A stretch of 64,000 nucleotides of DNA, from assembly GCA_014859465.1 (NCBI GenBank), contig JACUUF010000002.1, positions 19,287-83,286 on the forward strand. The letters are read 5' to 3'. Both the position numbers and the translations under genes were made by a program. This DNA is from Methyloprofundus sp. Its GTDB lineage: Bacteria > Pseudomonadota > Gammaproteobacteria > Methylococcales > Methylomonadaceae. The notes below the pieces were generated by a model. It had not been told where the DNA came from, made no database searches, and saw only the letters and a list, made by a program, of their open reading frames with translations. Shown here in pieces: positions 51,439-59,410 of this stretch. Every line of letters starts with the position of its first letter. The first letter of the stretch is position 1.

Positions 51439-51471
51439 ACCAAATTCCAAGCTCACCTTTAACAAGTGAGC
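51439..51471 (+). promoter_or_regulatory. Leader hairpin element
   Basis: ACCAAATTCCAAGCTCACC-TTTAAC-AAGTGAGC: GCTCAC (51451-51456) pairs perfectly with GTGAGC (51466-51471) around the CTTTAACAA loop. This is the cleanest copy of the family. Confidence 0.65.
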
Positions 51472-51508
51472 GTTAACTTTATCATTGCATAATTAGAGAG
51501 GTGTCAGC

Positions 51509-51634
51509 ATGTCAGTTTCAGAAATTCAAGCCATTCTTATGCAACACGGTTGGGATAAAAAAGCCGCCCTTTTCACCGCTTACGCCATTCGCGATGGTGA
51601 GACTACTTTGGACAAAGTGCTTTCCGATTCCTAG
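51509..51634 (+). CDS. 41-residue hypothetical protein
   Basis: ATG with AGAGAGGTG upstream. MSVSEIQAILMQHGWDKKAA resembles a UBA-like three-helix bundle in pattern only. The gene is short, in a leader-preceded slot, and translated in the same direction as its neighbours. Confidence 0.5.
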   Translation: MSVSEIQAILMQHGWDKKAALFTAYAIRDGETTLDKVLSDS

Positions 51635-51658
51635 GTTTTTTGTTTAACGGAGGTTGGG

Positions 51659-52093
51659 ATGCAATCAAAAAACGAGTTCGCGGCAAATGCAGTTCGCTAT
51701 GTTTTTGGCTATCTGCACCTTATTCACAACCTTGATATTGAAGAAGGCAGTGAACGTGATTCACAGGAGAAGAACTCCTTGTATCGCAATCTAGTTGCGC
51801 TTGATGCAATAGATCCTATGCGGGTAGGTTTTGCGCTTTCAGAAATGAGCAGGCTTGGTGCAAAGGTCGAAATAAATAGGCTTGGGGTTTGTGGTGTGTT
51901 CATGGCATTTTATCTTACTCATGCTCAGCGCCCGGATTCTTCCGGTTTAGATCGCAATTCTCCTTCATCAAAAGACCCGGTTCAAGCTACGCAAGATTTG
52001 TTGGCTAAGTATCGTGCCGCCCCTTCCCTTGATAAGAAGTCCGCACAAGAGGAGATTGCTTCACTGAAAAAAGCGGTCAAGTATCGCGGCTAG
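51659..52093 (+). CDS. Hypothetical protein, 144 aa
   Basis: AACGGAGGTTGGG gives a strong ribosome-binding site. Helical protein with a polar C-terminal third (LDRNSPSSKDPVQATQDLLA). No family was recognised. Part of the small-gene block. Confidence 0.6.
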   Translation: MQSKNEFAANAVRYVFGYLHLIHNLDIEEGSERDSQEKNSLYRNLVALDAIDPMRVGFALSEMSRLGAKVEINRLGVCGVFMAFYLTHAQRPDSSGLDRNSPSSKDPVQATQDLLAKYRAAPSLDKKSAQEEIASLKKAVKYRG

Positions 52094-52105
52094 TTTGCTC
52101 AAAAA

Positions 52106-52145
52106 GCCAATATTCATCACCCCCTTTTATGAGTGAGTTAATTGG
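52106..52145 (+). promoter_or_regulatory. Leader hairpin element
   Basis: GCCAATATTCATCACCCCCTTTTATGAGTGAG, with an outer CCAAT/ATTGG pair (52107-52111 and 52141-52145) and an inner CATCAC/GAGTG pair. The AGGAGG of the next gene lies just beyond. Confidence 0.6.
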
Positions 52146-52170
52146 TTTTTAACAGCAATAGGAGGTTGCA

Positions 52171-52482
52171 ATGAGTTACCACGAAGAACAGTTTAAAGAA
52201 CGCGCCAGCCAATCCATTTCCCATGAAAAGGCGGATGCTCTTATCAAAAGTTTTAAAGAAATTGCCATTGGCAACTTCTTCTCATCAACGCCGACCGATG
52301 ATTTTACGGCTGAAGAGTTTGATCAATACATGCAGGCGGACGGTGAAGAGTGGTCATTGGATGGTTTTAATACCATTGAGGCTTATGACGGTGAGCTAGT
52401 TGGTGTAATGCAAAACAAAATGGACGATTTTTACACTGCACAACTAAAGGCGGTTGTTGCATTTATTGAGATGTCAGTTTGA
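52171..52482 (+). CDS. Hypothetical protein, 103 aa
   Basis: AGGAGG lies 8 bases before the ATG. Acidic (many D/E), soluble; no family was recognised. It has the composition of a DNA-mimic-type protein (YLTD/EFDQYMQADGEEW stretch), which fits an antirestriction idea, but that is speculative. Confidence 0.5.
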   Translation: MSYHEEQFKERASQSISHEKADALIKSFKEIAIGNFFSSTPTDDFTAEEFDQYMQADGEEWSLDGFNTIEAYDGELVGVMQNKMDDFYTAQLKAVVAFIEMSV

Positions 52483-52491
52483 GGGGTGTTT

Positions 52492-52680
52492 ATGAGTTTT
52501 GAACTAAATTATGAAGTTGGGGATGTTGTTGAAGTATCAGAGCCAAAGCATCGCGACTCCGTTCACACGCATGCTTTCACTGGCACGGTTTATGAAATAG
52601 ACCTTGAAAGTAACCGTGTTCTTGTGAGTGACCAAGACGACAATATTTTCCATTGCGAGTTTGATGAAGTGAGCCTTTAA
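52492..52680 (+). CDS. Hypothetical SH3-like small protein, 62 aa
   Basis: ATG 52492 chosen over GTG 52486 by ribosome-binding-site spacing (GAGGGG). FELNYEVGDVVEVSEPKH and FTGTVYEIDLESNRVLVSDQD look like a small beta-barrel (KOW/SH3-like). No named family. It follows the previous gene closely. Confidence 0.5.
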   Translation: MSFELNYEVGDVVEVSEPKHRDSVHTHAFTGTVYEIDLESNRVLVSDQDDNIFHCEFDEVSL

Positions 52681-52749
52681 GGTTGGTTTTAACCAAGCTA
52701 AAGCTCAAGTCGTTCTTAAAAAGAATCAACCATAAAGGATAGATAAACA

Positions 52750-53016
52750 ATGCAAATTTTTAAAAAAGCCCATCTTGTAATGGCATGTCCGCACTCTTTT
52801 TCGGATGGCGCTTCGCTCTTGGAGTCGCTACTGGATGACTTGATGGAAAATGGTTCTGATGTTTCTTATGAGCAAACCGATGACGATTTTACAATCACTA
52901 ATGATGTTTTGGATGAACGTGTTATCGGCATGCTGGTTGAGCATAAGTTTCTCACGCCTGAACAAGTTGAAGTTCTCAAGAAAGGAAATGTAATGGAGCT
53001 GACTTTTTTTAAGTGA
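52750..53016 (+). CDS. Hypothetical protein, 88 aa
   Basis: ATAAAGGATAG precedes the ATG. Acidic protein with a short helical N-terminus; no family was recognised. A clear terminator follows. Confidence 0.55.
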   Translation: MQIFKKAHLVMACPHSFSDGASLLESLLDDLMENGSDVSYEQTDDDFTITNDVLDERVIGMLVEHKFLTPEQVEVLKKGNVMELTFFK

Positions 53017-53035
53017 TGTTTGCTTCGTTGTCACA

Positions 53036-53063
53036 AAGCCCTCTTTTGAGGGTTTTTGTTTTT
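53036..53063 (+). terminator. Rho-independent terminator
   Basis: CCCTC (53039-53043), TTTT, GAGGG (53048-53052) then TTTTTG. It ends the unit with the gene at 52750. Confidence 0.8.
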
Positions 53064-53070
53064 CCGAAAG

Positions 53071-53104
53071 GCAAATATCCAGCGCCCCCTTTTATAAGGG
53101 AGTG
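53071..53104 (+). promoter_or_regulatory. Leader hairpin element
   Basis: GCAAATATCCAGCGCCCCC, then CCCTTTTATAAGGG (53087-53100), a perfect hairpin. The AAGGGAG of its 3' arm is the ribosome-binding site for the TTG at 53109. Confidence 0.6.
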
Positions 53105-53108
53105 ATGT

Positions 53109-53396
53109 TTGGCTTTTCAAAATGAGTTTGTCATGCGAGAAAAGGTAGTGATTATTCGTAGCAATGTTCGCGGCGTGGATGCGTTTCATTTTTGCAGTGG
53201 TCGCTTGCGTGTTGGAGCGGAAATCGAAATGGGGTTTCATGATTTATGGTTCCCTGTTGTAGGGGGTGATCTGTTCAAGTCGATTGAAGCCGTGTTGGTT
53301 TTGAATGGCATTGCGAATAATGTGGCGAATGTATCCCTGCTGCGTGAAGGCGACACGTATCAAGATCATGAGGTTGAATACAATATTGCGTTTTAA
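53109..53396 (+). CDS. Hypothetical protein, 95 aa
   Basis: TTG start set by AAGGGAG; the in-frame ATG at 53133 has no ribosome-binding site. VVIIRSNVRGVDAFHFCSGR and RVGAEIEMGFHDLW suggest a compact beta-rich protein. No family was recognised. Confidence 0.5.
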   Translation: MAFQNEFVMREKVVIIRSNVRGVDAFHFCSGRLRVGAEIEMGFHDLWFPVVGGDLFKSIEAVLVLNGIANNVANVSLLREGDTYQDHEVEYNIAF

Positions 53397-53407
53397 GCCT
53401 GTCTAAT

Positions 53408-53431
53408 AGGGGCGATAACCGCCCTTTTTTC
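53408..53431 (+). terminator. Rho-independent terminator
   Basis: GGGCG (53410-53414) pairs with CGCCC (53420-53424) around ATAAC and runs into TTTTTT. Confidence 0.82.
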
Positions 53432-53439
53432 TTGTATAG

Positions 53440-53474
53440 ACAAATTCAAAAAACACCTTTAATAGGTGGGTTTT
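53440..53474 (+). promoter_or_regulatory. Leader hairpin element
   Basis: ACAAATTCAAAAAACACCTTTAATAGGTGGGTTTT: CACC pairs with GGTG around TTTAATA, extended by AAAA/TTTT. AAAAGGAG follows for the ATG at 53491. Confidence 0.6.
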
Positions 53475-53490
53475 AAAAGGAGTTACGGTA

Positions 53491-53895
53491 ATGTCTGAAC
53501 TAATTCACGTTTTTGCTAAAAGCGGTTTGCACGAGGAGAAAATTGCCATGTTTGCCAGTGATGAAATTTATGCCGATTGTTTGCCAACGCTAGAGCGATG
53601 GGCAAATGAGGGCGGCATGAGCATCGCTGAATCCATCAACAAGAAAGGGCTGGTGTTCTTGGTGTTCGCGTCTTGTGTGCCGGGTGAGCATATCAACAAG
53701 GTGATGTATGGCGTTGGCGAACTGAAAAGCTTCTTAGAGGATGAACTTTTGGTTGATGGAGATCAAGGCGTACAAGATGATTATCATCGCCGATTTGATG
53801 ATGCGATGGTTAAGTCTTTGGCGCATGAAGAAAGCTATTGGTTTGAGTTTGAGAATTCTGCATGGGTGACTATCACAGCAACAAGTCTATTTTAA
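53491..53895 (+). CDS. Hypothetical protein, 134 aa
   Basis: AAAAGGAG lies upstream. Soluble, acidic; ERWANEGGMSIAESINKKGL and FLVFASCVPGEHINKVMYGV are the most ordered parts. No family was recognised. The LPD1 gene starts 15 bases later, so the two are probably cotranscribed. Confidence 0.55.
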   Translation: MSELIHVFAKSGLHEEKIAMFASDEIYADCLPTLERWANEGGMSIAESINKKGLVFLVFASCVPGEHINKVMYGVGELKSFLEDELLVDGDQGVQDDYHRRFDDAMVKSLAHEESYWFEFENSAWVTITATSLF

Positions 53896-53910
53896 TGGGG
53901 TGGAGGAAGA

Positions 53911-55386
53911 GTGTTACCTTCTTCTAAAATCGAAGACGCAGGCGATTTTCTGCCTTTCGCGGCAAAGCATCGGGAAAAGTGTGATTTAAAATCCGACAGC
54001 ACCATTACCCTCAAGGCGCTCTGGCCAGAACCAAGCTGGAGTGATCTTGTTGATAATGGCTTATACCCTTTTGTTGCAGCGAAACTCGCCATGCTCTACT
54101 CCTGTCTGAGAAGCAAGCCAAGAAAAGGCGGGGTTTACTGGAAAAGCATTAGTTCTAAGCAATGGGAAGATGGGTATATTGATGCGATTGAACGGCTAAA
54201 GCTTATTTTCAGTGAAGTGAAAACACTGGATGACGTGAAAGCCATTAATGACAAAATGGCGCTGGCTTACGGCTTCAAAAAGGGCGATAAGTCCTTGTAT
54301 GAAATTTCCAAATCCTATCCCTATTGGTCTATTGGTCGCGGCGAGCGAACACTTAAAGCGCCAAACAGTCTTTCAGATAAAGCCTCGTACCTTTCAAAGT
54401 GCCTACCCTATTTGGATTGGCCTGAATCCAATGCCGCCATTAAACTTGGTAAGTTCCCCGTCGAGTTTACCAATGGCAAATATGGATTGGGTTATGTAGA
54501 GGGTAAATCGGTTTATGTCACCAAAAAAAACTACGATACGTTCGATGATGTTATTGCAGATATTAAACAAGAGTTGAATACGGAGGTTCGCCCTACCCGC
54601 GAGAAAATCCCTGTCAAACCATCGGTAAAAGGACTGCAACGTATTGGTGAATCACGCCGACAGGGGGATGTTAGCAGTGATCAGTTAATGTCGGTTTTTG
54701 GTATCCGGGCCATTCAGTTTGGTGAGTCCATGAGCAACAAAGAAAAGCAGGCCTGGTTGAATGAAGTGTTTGATGCTTTATCTGATCTATCCGATGTAAC
54801 CGGTTTGCCGAGAAAATGGATTGGTTTGGGTGGTATAGGATTGGCATTTGGTGCCCGTGGTAAAGGGGGCGCACTTGCGCATTACGAGCCGGAATTAAGG
54901 GTTATCAATCTCACCCGAGAAAAAGGCGCTGGATCACTGGCGCACGAATGGTTTCATGCGCTGGATAACCGGCTTGGCAAAACGGTGTTTGGGTATGGTA
55001 GCGTGTTCTTTTCTGAAAAGGCGGGGAGTAGTTTTTATAGCGTGCCAGATAAATTTTCGCCAGTCAGGAAGAATTTTGCTGAAATTTACAAAAAAGTTGG
55101 TCGCGCCGGTGGCTCTGAGTTTTATCGGCGGTCGGATGCGGTTTCCAGAATAAAAGGCGCACAGAGCTATTGGACAAAAACCATTGAGTTGTTCGCTAGA
55201 AGCTTTGAGTCTTATGTGCAAGATGCACTAATGAAAAACGGCAAGCAAAGCCCTTGGTTGTCCTACGGTACCCGGCCAGAAGATTATCACACCCCTCAAA
55301 ACCCCTTCCCCTACCCCTTGGATGGTGAGCGCGAGGAATTGTTTCATCTATACGAAGCCCTGTTTAAAAGCCTTCGAGACCTATAA
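53911..55386 (+). CDS. LPD1 polyvalent-protein-type metallopeptidase-like protein
   Basis: GTG start with GGTGGAGGAAGA upstream. The C-terminal half has the LPD1 (large polyvalent protein-associated domain 1) signature: FGIRAIQFGESMSNKEKQAW, LNEVFDALSDLSDVTGLPRK, GLAFGARGKGGALAHYEP, then the zinc-peptidase motif GSLAHEWFHALDN (HExxH). Polyvalent proteins are carried by conjugative elements and phages and are thought to enter and act in the recipient early. The N-terminal 230 residues are not assigned. This supports reading the block as a leading region. Confidence 0.85.
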   Translation: MLPSSKIEDAGDFLPFAAKHREKCDLKSDSTITLKALWPEPSWSDLVDNGLYPFVAAKLAMLYSCLRSKPRKGGVYWKSISSKQWEDGYIDAIERLKLIFSEVKTLDDVKAINDKMALAYGFKKGDKSLYEISKSYPYWSIGRGERTLKAPNSLSDKASYLSKCLPYLDWPESNAAIKLGKFPVEFTNGKYGLGYVEGKSVYVTKKNYDTFDDVIADIKQELNTEVRPTREKIPVKPSVKGLQRIGESRRQGDVSSDQLMSVFGIRAIQFGESMSNKEKQAWLNEVFDALSDLSDVTGLPRKWIGLGGIGLAFGARGKGGALAHYEPELRVINLTREKGAGSLAHEWFHALDNRLGKTVFGYGSVFFSEKAGSSFYSVPDKFSPVRKNFAEIYKKVGRAGGSEFYRRSDAVSRIKGAQSYWTKTIELFARSFESYVQDALMKNGKQSPWLSYGTRPEDYHTPQNPFPYPLDGEREELFHLYEALFKSLRDL

Positions 55387-55390
55387 ACAT

Positions 55391-55424
55391 ACCAAATCCC
55401 GCCCCCACCTTTGTTTAGGGAGGC
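55391..55424 (+). promoter_or_regulatory. Leader hairpin element
   Basis: ACCAAATCCCGCCCCCACCTTTGTTTAGGGAGGC: GCC...CCT pairs with AGG...GGC. AAGGGAGGA follows for the GTG at 55450. Confidence 0.6.
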
Positions 55425-55449
55425 ACTTCATTTTATAAGGGAGGATAGC

Positions 55450-55662
55450 GTGGTTAAGCTTTCAGACATGCGAAAAGGTTCGGTTGTTATGGTTCGCGGT
55501 GCATTTGGACAGGATGCGCCGCGTGAAGCCGTTGTAGATGAAATTGGTGATGACATCAAAAACGGTGAGCCAGGTATTAGTTATGACGCCAAGAATGAGG
55601 ACGGAAGACCGTTTTGGGGGTGGGCGTACCTGGCTCAAATCGATAGCGTTGTGAAATATTAA
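55450..55662 (+). CDS. Small hypothetical protein, 70 aa
   Basis: GTG start set by GGGAGGA. The sequence VKLSDMRKGSVVMVRGAFGQ then FWGWAYLAQIDSVVKY looks like a small beta-barrel. No family was recognised. The overlapping longer frame from 55411 lacks a ribosome-binding site. Confidence 0.5.
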   Translation: MVKLSDMRKGSVVMVRGAFGQDAPREAVVDEIGDDIKNGEPGISYDAKNEDGRPFWGWAYLAQIDSVVKY

Positions 55663-55671
55663 GGGGTGTTT

Positions 55672-56430
55672 ATGAGTGCTTTGCAAGGGTTGATTGATCG
55701 AATTTATGGCGTTAAGGATGATGTTGAATCTTATGTTTATGAGGTTGCTCCATCCCTGACCAATGATGAGCGCTCCGAGTTGGCTTGGTATTGTATTTAT
55801 CATAACGACAAATTTTATGCGCGTGATGTGCTTGAATTTTTGATTAAACAAGGCGTTAATCCAGGTTTCCGGAAAGATGGTTATAACTTGCTTTTTTGGG
55901 CTTCTCTTTTGGTGAGCGACTGGACTGTTCGGTTGCTTGTTGAGCGTGCTGGAGTAAACCCAAATGAGGGGTGCAATCTAAGAGGGAGTTTGCCGATTCA
56001 CGTTGCATGTGAAGGCTCTCGGCACCGCAAGGTTAATACCGCGTTGTATTTGTTAAGCGTCACTGAATCTGGTTTGCTAAATACTTTTTCGTTTGATGGG
56101 CGTGCACCGGTGCATCAAGTTGTTGCTTGCGACCGGCGCGATTTAAAGTTGTTTGACGAGCTTGTTTCTCGTGGCGTGGATGTTGGTTTGCGCACTTCAG
56201 ATGGTCACTCACTTCCTGAGCTGGCAGCCATCTATTGCACCGACACATTGTATCTTGAGAAGACGCTCAATCTGTTCAAGGAAAGAAGCCTGCCAATTGA
56301 TTTTGAGCGCTTGAGAAAGCTTGTTTCTGAGTGTAAAAAATCCGAAATTGGTCGCACTGATGAAGAAATCGTTTCAGAACGTTTGGCGTTTTTGGATGAG
56401 TTTAAGGAAAGCTTGGTGTCCGCCAAATAG
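55672..56430 (+). CDS. Ankyrin-repeat-like protein, 252 aa
   Basis: ATG 55672 preferred to GTG 55666. Several ankyrin-like repeats: LEFLIKQGVNPGFRKDGYNL, VRLLVERAGVNPNEGCNLRG, LPIHVACEGSRHRKVNTALY, APVHQVVACDRRDLKLFDEL and LVSRGVDVGLRTSDGHSLPE. This is a protein-binding scaffold without a signal peptide. The partner is unknown. Confidence 0.7.
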   Translation: MSALQGLIDRIYGVKDDVESYVYEVAPSLTNDERSELAWYCIYHNDKFYARDVLEFLIKQGVNPGFRKDGYNLLFWASLLVSDWTVRLLVERAGVNPNEGCNLRGSLPIHVACEGSRHRKVNTALYLLSVTESGLLNTFSFDGRAPVHQVVACDRRDLKLFDELVSRGVDVGLRTSDGHSLPELAAIYCTDTLYLEKTLNLFKERSLPIDFERLRKLVSECKKSEIGRTDEEIVSERLAFLDEFKESLVSAK

Positions 56431-56475
56431 CTAAAATCACCCCTCCCCTTTTATTGTCGAGCATTATAAAAGGGG
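56431..56475 (+). promoter_or_regulatory. Leader hairpin element
   Basis: CTAAAATCACCCCT then CCCCTTTTAT pairs perfectly (10 bp) with ATAAAAGGGG. The 3' arm is the Shine-Dalgarno of the gene at 56483. Confidence 0.65.
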
Positions 56476-56482
56476 ATTCATC

Positions 56483-57355
56483 ATGCAATCAGTTCTTTCT
56501 TTTCCGGAGCGTGGTCACTGGGGTGACCGTCAATATCGTGGTAATTGCTCCGGGCATATTCAGCGTGAACTCATTGAACACTATCGCCCTTCTTATTTCG
56601 TTGATATTTGCGAAGGCTCCGGTACCTCAAAGGATGTGTGTTCCGATTTGGGTGTCCAGTACACCGGCTTAGACTTACGCTATGGTCAGGACTATACCCA
56701 CGACTTTGTTTTAAGTCAGTTGAGCCGCCCTGCGGATATGGTTTTCTCTCACCCGGCCTATCATTCAATGATTCTCTATAGCGGCAATATGTGGGGTGAG
56801 CCGGATGCGCGTGACCATTCGCGTTGTGCTTCGGTCGAAGAGTTTTTAGAGAAGTCACAAGTGATGTTGCTTAATCAGCGTGAAGCCACCAGGCCTGGTG
56901 GCATTTACGCGACGTTAATCGGCGATATGCGAAAACAAGGTGCTTTCCACTCTTTTCAAGCGGATTTTGTCGCCATGATGCCGCGGCATGAACTAAAAGG
57001 CGTGGTGATTAAGATTCAGCACAACATGGTTTCAAATCAGACCGTGTACGCGAATTTCAAGCACCCATCCATTCAGCATGAATACCTGCTTTTGTGGGAG
57101 CGCTCTAAACAGTCTTTGTTTCAAGTGATTTGGGATAAAGCGATTGAACAAAAACGTGCGATTGCATCGACTTGGCGCTCATTGATTCGCCTGGTGATGA
57201 TGGAGGTTGGTCAGGCCTCATTGCAGGAGATTTATTCCAAAGTCGAATCTATTGCCGGCGACATGATTGTTAAAAACCAACACTGGAAGGCCAAGATACG
57301 CCAGCAGCTTCAAAAATACCATACGCAAGTCGAGCGTGGGGTTTGGGCGGCTTAA
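56483..57355 (+). CDS. Plasmid-type DNA methyltransferase-like protein
   Basis: 290 residues. SAM-binding-like VDICEGSGTSKDVCSDLGVQ (motif I) and GLDLRYGQ (motif II), then MVFSHPAYHSMI where amino-methyltransferases have DPPY. The end of the reading resembles plasmid DNA methylases that protect incoming DNA. The target is unknown. A divergent catalytic tetrapeptide (HPAY) makes activity uncertain. Confidence 0.7.
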   Translation: MQSVLSFPERGHWGDRQYRGNCSGHIQRELIEHYRPSYFVDICEGSGTSKDVCSDLGVQYTGLDLRYGQDYTHDFVLSQLSRPADMVFSHPAYHSMILYSGNMWGEPDARDHSRCASVEEFLEKSQVMLLNQREATRPGGIYATLIGDMRKQGAFHSFQADFVAMMPRHELKGVVIKIQHNMVSNQTVYANFKHPSIQHEYLLLWERSKQSLFQVIWDKAIEQKRAIASTWRSLIRLVMMEVGQASLQEIYSKVESIAGDMIVKNQHWKAKIRQQLQKYHTQVERGVWAA

Positions 57356-57372
57356 ATCCATAAGGTGTTGTT

Positions 57373-57768
57373 ATGATTAGGTCGGATGTTTTTGATGGAT
57401 TGTATTCGCCAGATGTTTGTCGTCAACATCCCAATAGGGTGTTTGTGTTTGGTGACAATGCTATGCGCAAAGGCATGGCTGGCCAGGCGATTATTCGTCA
57501 TGAGGCTAATGCGTTTGGAGTTGCGACTAAGCGTTTTCCATCGGTATCTGAAGGTGCTTATTTTGATGATTCTTCAATTGACGACAGGCAGTTGCTCTTG
57601 TCTGATTTGCGGCGACTCTATCAGCTTGGGTTGTCTCACTCAGATTTAGTTATAACCTTTCCTAAAGCAGACTTAGGTACGGGCTTGGCTATGATGGAAA
57701 AACGAGCTCCTAAATTGTTTAGTGAGATGAACCAGATTATTCGTGAGCATTTTGGCGTTTCTTTTTAG
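57373..57768 (+). CDS. Conserved hypothetical protein, 131 aa
   Basis: RVFVFGDNAMRKGMAGQAII followed by RHEANAFGVATKRFPS is a motif of a conserved phage/plasmid family of unknown function, seen in other mobile elements. It has an AAGGTG site and lies 17 bases after the methylase gene. No signal or membrane helix. Confidence 0.6.
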   Translation: MIRSDVFDGLYSPDVCRQHPNRVFVFGDNAMRKGMAGQAIIRHEANAFGVATKRFPSVSEGAYFDDSSIDDRQLLLSDLRRLYQLGLSHSDLVITFPKADLGTGLAMMEKRAPKLFSEMNQIIREHFGVSF

Positions 57769-57995
57769 ATTTCAGAAACTCTTTATTGACTCAGATCAGG
57801 AGGCGCTCATGAAAGCAGTTGCAATCAAATTCTATTGAGTGGTGCTTAAAAACACATAATCGTTGAAATGAGGCCGTTTTTTAGCGTCTTTTTTATCCTT
57901 TGCAATAATGAAAGCCAATCAAAAAAAATAAATATTGCCATACCTGTGCTTTAAATCAAGTAGGATAATATAAGCATTAAAGAGGATAAGTATTT
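57769..57995. other. 227-base gap before the HEPN operon
   Basis: AT-rich with no gene. It holds the -10-like TAATAT at 57967-57972 and AAAGAGG before the ATG at 57996. Base composition is lower in GC than the block to its left, marking a module boundary. Confidence 0.45.
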
Positions 57996-58301
57996 ATGGA
58001 CATAGATGATCTCAAAACCCAAATTGCCAATATCCTATGGGATTGCAATGAAGATGGTATCAAATCGGCATTGCGTGATCTGGGTTTTAGTGAAGCTGAA
58101 ATCATTGAAGTTTTCTCGAATTGTTCACCTAAAGACGGCGACTGTCTTTTCGAAAAAATATTAGCGATTTTTACTCGGAAGTTTTATGACAGTGTACGAA
58201 AAGAACTGGACAAAAAGGCATTAGAAGAGTGTCTGGCTAACCTTTTATCGCTCCTTCAAGAGCAGCTGGAGCAGTCTTTCACAAGCGGACTGAACTTATG
58301 A
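57996..58301 (+). CDS. Hypothetical acidic protein, 101 aa (operon gene 1)
   Basis: Helical, acidic protein with a UBA-like N-terminal run (GIKSALRDLGFSEAEIIEVF) and a C-terminal coiled segment (LLSLLQEQLEQSF). AAAGAGG lies upstream. It overlaps the HEPN gene by 4 bases (ATGA), so production is coupled. No family was recognised. Confidence 0.6.
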   Translation: MDIDDLKTQIANILWDCNEDGIKSALRDLGFSEAEIIEVFSNCSPKDGDCLFEKILAIFTRKFYDSVRKELDKKALEECLANLLSLLQEQLEQSFTSGLNL

Positions 58302-58837
58302 CCAATCTCGATTTGCGCAGTGTCAACGAGCAAGCATGCTCACTTTTGCACACGGCTGCTTGTGATTATGCAGCGGCGAGATGTTGTTTATTGAATGGTC
58401 TACTCTCTGGCTTTCAATTGGCTTCTCAAGCTGTCGAAAAGCTTATCAAAGCATCCATACTTTTTCATGAGCCGACAGTCAACATCCGAACTGAGTATGG
58501 ACATGACCTTCCAAGCCTACTAAAAGGGCTGGAAACTGTCTTAAATCATTCAATTGATCCCAAGCACCATCAAACCGTAGATAAGCTCCTTTTGCATTAC
58601 AAAAGCCGATATCCCGACAACCCGGATAGAGCAATGTCTGCATCAAGTGATGAGTTAGATGGGATTGATGAGTTATGCTTTTTTTTGACCAGTCAGCTAT
58701 TCGTACCAAGCGAACTTAAATATCGTGTAGGTATTTTGGCAAGAGTTTGTAGAGATGAGCCCTACCCACCAGATCATTACTGGATAACTCAAGATAACAA
58801 TTTCTTTAAGAAAATCCCAAAAAAGACTTCACCATGA
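58298..58837 (+). CDS. HEPN-domain protein, 179 aa (operon gene 2)
   Basis: The helical core matches HEPN: AACDYAAARCCLLNGLLSGF, QLASQAVEKLIKASILFH and EYGHDLPSLLKGLE, then LLHYKSRYPDNPDR. The R-x4-6-H ribonuclease motif is not clear, so this may be a non-catalytic HEPN or act with its partner. It overlaps gene 3 by 4 bases. Confidence 0.7.
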   Translation: MTNLDLRSVNEQACSLLHTAACDYAAARCCLLNGLLSGFQLASQAVEKLIKASILFHEPTVNIRTEYGHDLPSLLKGLETVLNHSIDPKHHQTVDKLLLHYKSRYPDNPDRAMSASSDELDGIDELCFFLTSQLFVPSELKYRVGILARVCRDEPYPPDHYWITQDNNFFKKIPKKTSP

Positions 58838-59325
58838 TTTATGAAAATAATGCATTGACTGCCGCAATTAATACTTGGATTGATGGCGCTCTATCGGAAA
58901 GTTTACCCAAAAGGATATGCTGTTCATGTTTTGCTACAGAGCTCTCAGGTTACTACTCTAAAGATCTACTTTCCAGGGCATACTTTGTAGTGGTTGACGA
59001 GCTTCCCTTGCCTACGTTTTTAGCTCACGAGAACCCTCTCTTTAAGGGTTTTCTGGAAATGGACATGGATGCAATCACCTATAAGAATACTTACTTTATC
59101 AAAGCTAGGCGCGCAAATAATATGACGCTTCATTTTCATGAATTAGTTCATGTTATTCAGTGGGAACTCCTTGGTGCTGAAAATTTTGTTGAGCGCTATC
59201 TAAGTGAGCTGGAAGCTTATGGCTATGATGAGGCTCCCTTGGAAAGGATGGCCTACGGGTTGCAGGGCGCGTATGAAAAAGGACAAGCTTTTAGTGTTGA
59301 GTATATGATTAAAAGTGATCTTTAA
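58834..59325 (+). CDS. HExxH metalloprotease-like protein, 163 aa (operon gene 3)
   Basis: LHFHELVHVIQWELLG is a zincin HExxH motif; FVERYLSELEAYGYDEAPLE places a glutamate (gluzincin-type third ligand) downstream. It is short, without a signal peptide. Proteases coupled to HEPN proteins suggest a regulated activation or toxin-processing system; see findings. Confidence 0.7.
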   Translation: MIYENNALTAAINTWIDGALSESLPKRICCSCFATELSGYYSKDLLSRAYFVVVDELPLPTFLAHENPLFKGFLEMDMDAITYKNTYFIKARRANNMTLHFHELVHVIQWELLGAENFVERYLSELEAYGYDEAPLERMAYGLQGAYEKGQAFSVEYMIKSDL

Positions 59326-59410
59326 TTTATCGGGCATGCGTTATGATTTTTAGTATGGTGGTGTAGAAAAAATTGGTCTCGGCCTAATGCTGCCTTTGGA
59401 GTGTAAGTAT

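Noticed and set aside
57810..57839. Nine-codon open frame after AGGAGG
   Set aside because: There is a good ribosome-binding site, but the frame is too short to support as a gene; it may be the end of a lost gene.
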